Shown in pieces: positions 55,614 through 64,000 of a DNA stretch of 64,000 bases. The notes beneath the pieces were generated by a model. That model saw only the letters and a list, made by a program, of their open reading frames with translations. It had not been told where the DNA came from and made no database searches. The DNA is taken from positions 5,518,001 to 5,582,000 of the forward strand of contig NZ_CP108101.1 of NCBI RefSeq assembly GCF_036195325.1, read 5' to 3'. A program made the position numbers and the translations under genes. The stretch's first letter is position 1, and each line of letters starts with the position of its first letter. The stretch comes from Streptomyces sp. NBC_00234. Its GTDB lineage: Bacteria; Actinomycetota; Actinomycetes; Streptomycetales; Streptomycetaceae.

Positions 55614-56425
55614 ACGGAGCGAGCCGCGAGGCACTGGCTGCCGCACGTGAGCGTCTCGACGCGCTGACCGACAACACGTCGGTCGACGCGGCGAAGCTCG
55701 CCGAGGAGCTGGCAGCCGTCACCGCGCTGCTCCACCGCGAGGTATCGCTGCGCCGGGTCCTCACCGACCCGTCGCAGGGTGGCGAGGCCAAGGCCGAGCT
55801 GGCCGGACGGCTGCTGAGCGGTCAGGTGGGCGGCGAAGCCGTGGACCTGGTCTCCGGCATGGTCCGCTCCCGCTGGTCGCAGTCGCGTGACCTCGTGGAC
55901 TCGGTCGAGGAGCTGGCGAACACCGCAGACCTCACCGCGGCCCAGCGCGCGGGTGTGCTCGACGACGTCGAGGACGAGCTGTTCCGCTTCGGCCGGATCG
56001 TCGGTTCCGACAAGGGACTGCGTTCCGCACTGACCAGCCGGACCGCGTCCACCGCCGCCAAGGGCGAGCTGCTCCGCAGCCTGCTCGGCGGCAAGGCGCA
56101 GCCCGTCACCGAGCGAATCGTCACGCGCCTCGTGACCCAGCCCCGTGGACGTAGCCTGGAGGCGGGACTCGATTCCCTGTCCAAGCTCGCCGCGGAGCGC
56201 CGGGACCGCATGGTCGCTGTCGTCACCTCGGCGGTACCGCTGTCCGATCGGCAGAAGCAGCGCCTCGGCGCCGCCCTGGCGAAGATCTACGGCCGGCAGA
56301 TGCACCTGAACCTGGACGTGGACCCCACGGTCCTCGGCGGGATCTCGGTGCGCGTCGGTGACGAGGTCATCAACGGCACGATCGCGGAGCGCCTCGAAGA
56401 GGCCACCCGCCGGATGGCCGGCTGA
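55610..56425 (+). CDS. atpH: F0F1 ATP synthase subunit delta
   Basis: The product has 271 residues, about 90 longer at the N-terminus than E. coli delta, as usual in actinomycetes. The C-terminal signature VDPTVLGGISVRVGDEVING is clear. It links the b stalk to F1. Translationally coupled to atpF. Confidence 0.94.
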   Translation: MNGASREALAAARERLDALTDNTSVDAAKLAEELAAVTALLHREVSLRRVLTDPSQGGEAKAELAGRLLSGQVGGEAVDLVSGMVRSRWSQSRDLVDSVEELANTADLTAAQRAGVLDDVEDELFRFGRIVGSDKGLRSALTSRTASTAAKGELLRSLLGGKAQPVTERIVTRLVTQPRGRSLEAGLDSLSKLAAERRDRMVAVVTSAVPLSDRQKQRLGAALAKIYGRQMHLNLDVDPTVLGGISVRVGDEVINGTIAERLEEATRRMAG

Positions 56426-56467
56426 CAGCGCGCAGCGCACACGCACCAACTGAACGAGCAAGAACAG

Positions 56468-56521
56468 CGGCCCGGTTGGGCCGTGCAGAAATTGCAGAAG
56501 ATTCCTGGGGGTCGCCCCCAG
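56468..56521 (+). other. two hairpins between atpH and atpA
   Basis: CGGCCC-GGTT-GGGCCG (56468-56483) and CTGGGGG-TCG-CCCCCAG (56505-56521) are perfect short stems in the 143-base gap. Neither has a T-run on the coding strand, so they may stabilise mRNA ends or set F1 against Fo expression. Confidence 0.5.
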
Positions 56522-56568
56522 ACCCCCTTAAGAAACTTCGGGCCCAACAAGGAGAGCAGGGAACCCAG

Positions 56569-58140
56569 ATGGCGGAGCTCACGATCCGGCCGGAGGAGAT
56601 CCGGGACGCGCTGGAGAACTTTGTCCAGTCGTACAAGCCGGACGCGGCCTCGCGCGAGGAGGTCGGTACGGTCAGCGTTGCCGGCGACGGCATCGCGAAG
56701 GTGGAGGGCCTGCCCTCCGCCATGGCGAACGAGCTGCTGAAGTTCGAGGACGGAACCCTCGGTCTCGCCCTCAACCTCGAGGAGCGCGAGATCGGTGCGA
56801 TCGTCCTCGGCGAGTTCAGCGGTATCGAGGAGGGCCAGCCGGTGCAGCGCACCGGTGAGGTGCTCTCCGTCGGCGTCGGCGAGGGTTACCTCGGCCGCGT
56901 TGTCGACCCGCTCGGCAACCCGATCGACGGTCTCGGCGAGATCGCGACCGAAAGCCGTCGCGCCCTCGAGCTGCAGGCCCCTGGCGTCATGGTCCGCAAG
57001 TCGGTGCACGAGCCGATGCAGACCGGCTACAAGGCCGTCGACGCCATGGTGCCGATCGGCCGTGGCCAGCGTCAGCTGATCATTGGTGACCGTCAGACGG
57101 GTAAGACCGCTCTGGCCGTCGACACGATCATCAACCAGCGCGACAACTGGCGCTCGGGCGACGTGAACAAGCAGGTGCGCTGCATCTACGTCGCCATCGG
57201 TCAGAAGGGATCCACCATCGCCTCCGTGCGTGGTGCCCTGGAAGAGGCCGGCGCGCTCGAGTACACGACCATCGTCGCCGCCCCGGCGTCCGACCCGGCC
57301 GGCTTCAAGTACCTGGCGCCGTACACCGGTTCGGCCATCGGCCAGCACTGGATGTACGCCGGCAAGCACGTCCTGATCATCTTCGACGACCTGTCGAAGC
57401 AGGCCGACGCCTACCGCGCCGTCTCGCTGCTGCTGCGCCGTCCGCCGGGCCGTGAGGCGTACCCCGGTGACGTCTTCTACCTCCACTCTCGTCTGCTTGA
57501 GCGTTGCGCCAAGCTCTCCGACGAGATGGGCAAGGGCTCGATGACGGGTCTCCCGATCGTCGAGACCAAGGCGAACGACGTGTCGGCGTTCATCCCGACC
57601 AACGTCATCTCCATCACCGACGGCCAGTGCTTCCTGGAGTCCGACCTGTTCAACGCAGGTCAGCGTCCGGCGCTCAACGTCGGTATCTCGGTCTCCCGAG
57701 TCGGTGGCTCCGCCCAGCACAAGGCCATGAAGCAGGTCTCCGGCCGGCTTCGCGTGGACCTCGCCCAGTACCGCGAGCTGGAGGCGTTCGCCGCCTTCGG
57801 TTCCGACCTGGACGCGGCCTCCAAGGCTTCGCTGGAGCGCGGTAAGCGCATGGTCGAGCTGCTGAAGCAGCCGCAGTACGCACCCTTCCCCGTCGAGGAG
57901 CAGGTCGTCTCCGTCTGGGCCGGCACCACCGGCAAGATGGACGACGTCCCGGTCGAGGACATCCGTCGCTTCGAGAGCGAGCTGCTGGAGTACCTGCGCC
58001 GCGAGCGCAAGGACCTCCTGACCAGCATCGCCGAGGGCGGCAAGATGTCCGACGACACGCTGCAGTCGATCGCCGACGCGATCGCCGCCTTCAAGCAGCA
58101 GTTCGAGACCTCGGACGGCAAGCTTCTGGGCGAGGGCTGA
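56569..58140 (+). CDS. atpA: F0F1 ATP synthase subunit alpha
   Basis: The product has 523 residues. Walker A GDRQTGKTAL; ATPase alpha signature PGREAYPGDVFYLHSRLLE. AAGGAGAGCAGGG precedes the ATG (MAELTIR). Regulatory nucleotide-binding subunit of F1. Confidence 0.97.
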   Translation: MAELTIRPEEIRDALENFVQSYKPDAASREEVGTVSVAGDGIAKVEGLPSAMANELLKFEDGTLGLALNLEEREIGAIVLGEFSGIEEGQPVQRTGEVLSVGVGEGYLGRVVDPLGNPIDGLGEIATESRRALELQAPGVMVRKSVHEPMQTGYKAVDAMVPIGRGQRQLIIGDRQTGKTALAVDTIINQRDNWRSGDVNKQVRCIYVAIGQKGSTIASVRGALEEAGALEYTTIVAAPASDPAGFKYLAPYTGSAIGQHWMYAGKHVLIIFDDLSKQADAYRAVSLLLRRPPGREAYPGDVFYLHSRLLERCAKLSDEMGKGSMTGLPIVETKANDVSAFIPTNVISITDGQCFLESDLFNAGQRPALNVGISVSRVGGSAQHKAMKQVSGRLRVDLAQYRELEAFAAFGSDLDAASKASLERGKRMVELLKQPQYAPFPVEEQVVSVWAGTTGKMDDVPVEDIRRFESELLEYLRRERKDLLTSIAEGGKMSDDTLQSIADAIAAFKQQFETSDGKLLGEG

Positions 58141-58143
58141 TCG

Positions 58144-59061
58144 ATGGGCGCTCAGCTTCGCGTTTACAAGCGCCGCATCCAAGCCGTCACCGCGACCAAG
58201 AAGATCACCAAGGCGATGGAAATGATCGCCGCCTCGCGCATCGTCAAGGCGCAGCGCAAGGTGCAGGCTTCGATGCCGTACGCGACCGAGCTGAACCGTG
58301 CGGTGACCGCGGTGGCGACCGGCTCCACCACCAAGCATCCGCTCACCACCGAGGCCGAGTCCCCGGTCCGCGCCGCGGTTCTGCTCATCACGAGCGACCG
58401 CGGTCTGGCCGGCGGCTACTCCTCCAACGCCATCAAGGCGGCGGAGCGGCTCCGGGAGCGGCTCGCGGGTGAGGGCAAGGAGGTCGACACGTACATCGTC
58501 GGCCGCAAGGGTGTCGCCTACTACGGCTTCCGCGAGCGCAAGGTCGCGGAGTCCTGGACCGGCTTCACCGACAGCCCGGCGTACGGGGATGCAAAGAACG
58601 TCGCCGCGCCCCTGATCGAGGCCATCCAGAAGGACTCGGCCGAGGGCGGCGTCGACGAACTGCACATCGTCTTCACCGAGTTCGTGTCGATGATGACGCA
58701 GAACGCGGTGGACAACCGCATGCTGCCGCTGTCGCTCGACAAGGTTGCGGAGGAGAGCGGTACGAAGGGCGAGATCCTTCCGCTGTTCGACTTCGAGCCG
58801 TCGGCGGAGGACGTCCTCGACGCCCTCCTGCCGCGCTACGTCGAGAGCCGTATCTACAACGCACTGCTGCAGGCAGCCGCTTCCGAGCACGCCGCCCGCC
58901 GCCGCGCGATGAAGTCGGCGACCGACAACGCCGGGGATCTCATCAAGAGCCTCTCCCGGCTTGCCAACGCGGCCCGCCAGGCCGAAATCACCCAGGAAAT
59001 CAGCGAGATCGTCGGCGGTGCCAGTGCTCTGGCCGACGCGACCGCGGGGAGTGACAAGTAA
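58144..59061 (+). CDS. atpG: F0F1 ATP synthase subunit gamma
   Basis: The product has 305 residues. Coiled-coil ends (RIQAVTATKKITKAMEMIAAS; C-terminal ITQEISEIVGGASAL) form the rotating shaft. Three bases after atpA; stop overlaps atpD (TAATG). Confidence 0.96.
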   Translation: MGAQLRVYKRRIQAVTATKKITKAMEMIAASRIVKAQRKVQASMPYATELNRAVTAVATGSTTKHPLTTEAESPVRAAVLLITSDRGLAGGYSSNAIKAAERLRERLAGEGKEVDTYIVGRKGVAYYGFRERKVAESWTGFTDSPAYGDAKNVAAPLIEAIQKDSAEGGVDELHIVFTEFVSMMTQNAVDNRMLPLSLDKVAEESGTKGEILPLFDFEPSAEDVLDALLPRYVESRIYNALLQAAASEHAARRRAMKSATDNAGDLIKSLSRLANAARQAEITQEISEIVGGASALADATAGSDK

Positions 59062-60503
59062 TGACGACCACTGTTGAGACGGCCGCTGCCACGGGCCGCG
59101 TCGCCCGGGTCATCGGCCCGGTCGTCGACGTGGAGTTCCCCGTCGACGCGATGCCGGAGATCTACAACGCACTGCACGTCGAGGTCGACGACCCGGCCGA
59201 GGACGGCGCTCGCAAGACGCTGACCCTCGAAGTCGCCCAGCACCTGGGTGACGGCGTCGTCCGTGCGATCTCGATGCAGCCCACCGACGGTCTGGTCCGC
59301 CAGGCCCCGGTGACCGACACGGGTGCGGGCATCATGGTCCCCGTCGGTGACATCACCAAGGGCAAGGTGTTCAACACCCTCGGTCAGATCCTGAACGAGC
59401 CGGAAGCCGAAGCTCAGATCACCGAGCGCTGGCCGATCCACCGCAAGGCCCCGGCCTTCGACCAGCTCGAGTCCAAGACCGAGATGTTCGAGACCGGCCT
59501 GAAGGTCGTCGACCTGCTGACCCCGTACGTCAAGGGCGGCAAGATCGGTCTGTTCGGTGGTGCGGGCGTCGGCAAGACGGTCCTCATCCAGGAAATGATC
59601 ATGCGTGTGGCGAAGCTGCACGACGGTGTGTCGGTGTTCGCCGGCGTCGGTGAGCGCACCCGTGAGGGCAACGACCTCATCGACGAGATGACGGACTCCG
59701 GTGTTCTGGACAAGACCGCGCTGGTCTTCGGCCAGATGGACGAGCCGCCGGGCACGCGTCTTCGCGTGGCCCTGTCCGCCCTGACCATGGCGGAGTACTT
59801 CCGCGATGTGCAGAAGCAGGACGTGCTGCTCTTCATCGACAACATCTTCCGCTTCACGCAGGCCGGTTCCGAGGTCTCCACGCTGCTCGGCCGTATGCCG
59901 TCCGCAGTGGGTTACCAGCCGACCCTGGCCGACGAGATGGGTGTGCTCCAGGAGCGCATCACCTCGACGCGTGGTCACTCGATCACCTCGATGCAGGCGA
60001 TCTACGTCCCCGCGGACGACCTGACCGACCCGGCCCCGGCCACCACGTTCGCCCACCTCGACGCGACGACGGTTCTTTCCCGTCCGATCTCCGAGAAGGG
60101 CATCTACCCGGCCGTGGACCCGCTGGACTCCACGTCCCGCATCCTGGACCCGCGTTACATCACGCAGGACCACTACGACACGGCTACCCGTGTCAAGGGA
60201 ATCCTGCAGAAGTACAAGGACCTCCAGGACATCATCGCGATCCTCGGTATCGACGAGCTGGGCGAGGAGGACAAGCTCGTTGTCCACCGTGCCCGTCGCG
60301 TCGAGCGCTTCCTGTCGCAGAACACCCACGCCGCCAAGCAGTTCACCGGCCTGGACGGTTCGGACGTGCCGCTCGACGAGTCGATCGCCGCGTTCAACTC
60401 GATCTGCGACGGTGAGTACGACCACTTCCCGGAGCAGGCGTTCTTCATGTGCGGTGGCATTGAGGACCTCAAGGCCAACGCCAAGGAGCTCGGCGTCTCC
60501 TGA
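59061..60503 (+). CDS. atpD: F0F1 ATP synthase subunit beta
   Basis: The product has 480 residues. Walker A GGAGVGKTVL, DELSEED-region variant GIDELGEEDKL, catalytic subunit. Start overlaps the atpG stop by one base. Confidence 0.97.
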   Translation: MTTTVETAAATGRVARVIGPVVDVEFPVDAMPEIYNALHVEVDDPAEDGARKTLTLEVAQHLGDGVVRAISMQPTDGLVRQAPVTDTGAGIMVPVGDITKGKVFNTLGQILNEPEAEAQITERWPIHRKAPAFDQLESKTEMFETGLKVVDLLTPYVKGGKIGLFGGAGVGKTVLIQEMIMRVAKLHDGVSVFAGVGERTREGNDLIDEMTDSGVLDKTALVFGQMDEPPGTRLRVALSALTMAEYFRDVQKQDVLLFIDNIFRFTQAGSEVSTLLGRMPSAVGYQPTLADEMGVLQERITSTRGHSITSMQAIYVPADDLTDPAPATTFAHLDATTVLSRPISEKGIYPAVDPLDSTSRILDPRYITQDHYDTATRVKGILQKYKDLQDIIAILGIDELGEEDKLVVHRARRVERFLSQNTHAAKQFTGLDGSDVPLDESIAAFNSICDGEYDHFPEQAFFMCGGIEDLKANAKELGVS

Positions 60504-60517
60504 GCCTTCGGCTCACC

Positions 60518-60546
60518 GAGGGGGGTGGGCGTGTCCCGCCCCCCTC
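60518..60546 (+). other. GC hairpin between atpD and atpC
   Basis: A 12-bp stem (GAGGGGGGTGGG / CCCGCCCCCCTC) with one wobble pair and a 5-base loop, 15 bases after atpD. It could lower atpC expression or protect the mRNA. Confidence 0.6.
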
Positions 60547-60612
60547 ACCACGCCCCGTAGAATTGACCCAACACCCGGCTCGACCGCCGGGTGGTGACCC
60601 GAGGAGCCACCC

Positions 60613-60987
60613 TTGGCTGCTGAGCTGCATGTCGAGCTGGTCGCCGCGGACCGCAGTGTCTGGTCCGGCGAGGCCACCCTGGTCGTCGCGCGTACCACGT
60701 CCGGCGACATCGGCGTCATGCCCGGTCACCAGCCGCTTCTCGGTGTGCTGGAATCGGGCCCGGTGACGATCCGTACCAGTGAGGGCGGCACCGTCGTCGC
60801 CGCTGTGCACGGTGGATTCATCTCGTTCGCGGACGACAAGCTGTCGCTGCTGGCGGAGATCGCCGAGCTGGCGGACGAGATCGATGTCCAGCGCGCCGAG
60901 CGTGCGCTGGAGCGCGCGAAGTCGGACACGGACGCCGCTGCCGAGCGGCGCGCCGATGTACGACTGCGCGCGGTGGCGGTGCACTAG
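60613..60987 (+). CDS. atpC: F0F1 ATP synthase subunit epsilon
   Basis: The product has 124 residues: beta-sandwich (ELHVELVAADRSVWSGEA, IGVMPGHQPLLGVL) and a helical C-terminus. TTG start with GAGGAGCCACC upstream. Last gene of the operon. Confidence 0.95.
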   Translation: MAAELHVELVAADRSVWSGEATLVVARTTSGDIGVMPGHQPLLGVLESGPVTIRTSEGGTVVAAVHGGFISFADDKLSLLAEIAELADEIDVQRAERALERAKSDTDAAAERRADVRLRAVAVH

Positions 60988-61119
60988 CACCCCCGCCGAC
61001 AGATGTTTTTACTCAGCCGCGGCCCGAGCTGGAATTCTCCAGACCGTGCCGCGGCTGAGGCAATGCAGATGCAGTTCGGTCCGGTATCCGTAATCGACGT
61101 TGCGAGGAGGTCGGTGGAG

Positions 61120-61566
61120 ATGGTCCTCGCTCTGTGGGTTGGCGGTCTGGTCGTCGTACTGGTCGTGGTGGGTCTGTTCGTGTTCGGCCTGCGCCGGCGG
61201 CTGATCCAGCGCTCGGGCGGCACGTTCGACTGCAGTCTCCGCTGGGACATCTCCAAGGAACCGGACCCCACCGGCAAGGGCTGGGTGTACGGCGTCGCGC
61301 GCTACAGCGGCGACCGGGTCGACTGGTTCCGGGTCTTCTCCTACGATCCCCGTCCCCGCCGCGCCCTGGAGCGTGCCTCGATCGAGGTGATCGCCCGCCG
61401 GCTTCCCGAGGGCGAGGAGGAGCTCGCGCTCCTGTCCGACTCCGTCGTGCTCGGCTGTCTCCACCGGGGGACCCGCCTGGAGCTGGCGATGAGCGAGGAC
61501 GCTCTCACCGGCTTTCTCGCCTGGCTGGAGGCGGCGCCGCCCGGCCAGCGCGTCAACGTGGCCTGA
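61120..61566 (+). CDS. DUF2550 family membrane-anchored protein
   Basis: The product has 148 residues: one N-terminal helix (MVLALWVGGLVVVLVVVGLF) and a cytoplasmic domain with GGTFDCSLRW and GVARYSGDRVDWFRVFS. It is the conserved actinobacterial neighbour of atpC; function unknown. GAGGAGG is 9 bases before the ATG. Confidence 0.85.
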   Translation: MVLALWVGGLVVVLVVVGLFVFGLRRRLIQRSGGTFDCSLRWDISKEPDPTGKGWVYGVARYSGDRVDWFRVFSYDPRPRRALERASIEVIARRLPEGEEELALLSDSVVLGCLHRGTRLELAMSEDALTGFLAWLEAAPPGQRVNVA

Positions 61567-61627
61567 GGGCCGCACACGTACGGTGCGTCACCCAGGCCGC
61601 AGGGCCGTGTAGCAGGACAGCGAAAAA

Positions 61628-61660
61628 CCGGGGAGACAGGGGGCGGACCTGTCTCCCCGG
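61628..61660. terminator. bidirectional terminator between DUF2550 gene and chitinase
   Basis: A perfect 13-bp stem CCGGGGAGACAGG / complement with a 7-base loop, flanked by AAAAA on the left and CTTTT on the right, between convergent genes. Confidence 0.88.
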
Positions 61661-61709
61661 CTGCTTTTCCGGGCTGTGCGGGTCGTGCGGTGGCGCTACG
61701 GCGTGGGGA

Positions 61710-63587
<1,878 letters not shown>

Positions 63588-63707
63588 CGGTGCTCCTCGG
63601 GTGAGGTCCGACAAACGGGGGGTGGTCCGTGGACTGCAAACCCTGCGCCGCCCTGAGCGCGCCTTGTCATGGCGTACTCACCGCAGTGTGCTCGGTGAGA
63701 TTAGGAA

Positions 63708-63738
63708 GGTCTGGACCAATCGTCAAGAGGTCCAGACC
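63708..63738. promoter_or_regulatory. paired palindromic direct repeats in the chitinase promoter
   Basis: GGTCTGGACC (63708-63717) and GGTCCAGACC (63729-63738) are two near-identical palindromes 21 bp apart, two helical turns. Streptomycete chitinase promoters carry such 12-bp direct repeats, and DasR sites share the GGTCTAGACC core. They lie 121-151 bases before the chitinase start. Confidence 0.75.
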
Positions 63739-63756
63739 AAAGATCAGAGCTAAACC

Positions 63757-64000
63757 TCAGATGCCCAACTCCTGCGCGATCACCGCTGCTTGGGCCCGGC
63801 TCCGCAGCTCCAGCTTCCCCAACAGCCTGCTGACGTGCGTCTTCACCGTTGCTTCCGCCATCGAGAGCCGCACCGCGATCTCCGCGTTCGACAGCCCTTC
63901 GCCCAGACATCCCAGAACCTCGCGCTCCCGCCGCGTGAGCGATTCCAGCCCCGCCGGAGGAGGTGTGTCCGGCCGGCGTGCGGGGGTGGCTCCGGCGAAC
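63757..64000 (-). CDS. LuxR-family response regulator, C-terminal part (5' end outside window)
   Basis: About 80 codons are present. They encode a NarL/LuxR helix-turn-helix (LTRREREVLGCLGEGLSNAEI, ATVKTHVSRLLGKL) and stop after AQELGI. The upstream part, probably a receiver domain, is beyond the right edge. It lies directly upstream of the chitinase gene in the same direction. Streptomycete chitinase genes are often next to a ChiS/ChiR two-component pair, so this is probably ChiR. Confidence 0.82.
   Translation of the reverse strand, partial: FAGATPARRPDTPPPAGLESLTRREREVLGCLGEGLSNAEIAVRLSMAEATVKTHVSRLLGKLELRSRAQAAVIAQELGI

Overview
The window reads as chromosomal DNA of a Streptomyces or a very close actinomycete. 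GC is very high with strong third-position bias, and GTG and TTG starts are frequent. Housekeeping genes follow the usual Streptomyces order: nrtL-lysA-hom-thrC-thrB-rho, rpmE-prfA-prmC-sua5, and atpIBEFHAGDC followed by a DUF2550 gene and a chitinase. All gene calls come from reading translations and motifs; no database search was possible.

Positions 1-33.4 kb are accessory and hold two blocks of beta-lactam biosynthesis genes. Block A (1-9.25 kb) matches one end of a thienamycin-type carbapenem cluster in the order M-N-O-P / Q / R / T. It holds a beta-lactam-synthetase-like protein (cut by the left edge), an acyl-adenylating ligase, an aldehyde dehydrogenase-type reductase, a radical SAM protein and a phytanoyl-CoA-dioxygenase-type oxygenase. 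It also holds an extra crotonase, a CoA-cleaving Nudix hydrolase and an N-terminal-nucleophile pantetheinase of the ThnT/DmpA type. Block B (13.95-33.4 kb) is a penam/cephem set. Two transcription units diverge from 18.3-18.6 kb: cefD-pcd-MFS exporter leftward and lat-pcbAB-pcbC rightward. A class A beta-lactamase gene with altered active-site motifs follows. Together these enzymes should turn lysine, cysteine and valine into isopenicillin N and then penicillin N. No expandase (cefE/F), 7-methoxylation, carbamoylation or cluster-regulator gene is visible. Between the blocks lie a small membrane protein gene and a very large secreted multidomain lysozyme-like/SGNH protein.

The accessory block stops at a tRNA-Arg(CCG) whose 3' end faces it. 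The core chromosome then runs to the right edge: a stand-alone receiver protein, a catalytic-domain-less ArgRS relative, lysine/threonine biosynthesis, rho, a secreted trypsin-like protease, an LCP protein, rpmE and prfA/prmC. After these come sua5, a phosphatase-like protein with a Ser at the nucleophile position, a second SHMT and a WecA-like lipid carrier transferase. The complete F1Fo ATP synthase operon follows, and a GH18 chitinase gene with paired palindromic operators next to a LuxR-type regulator gene (cut by the right edge) ends the window.

The most interesting features are the side-by-side carbapenem and penam/cephem gene sets, a likely carbapenem/penicillin-N supercluster analogous to the clavulanate/cephamycin supercluster, and the apparent stop of the second pathway at penicillin N.
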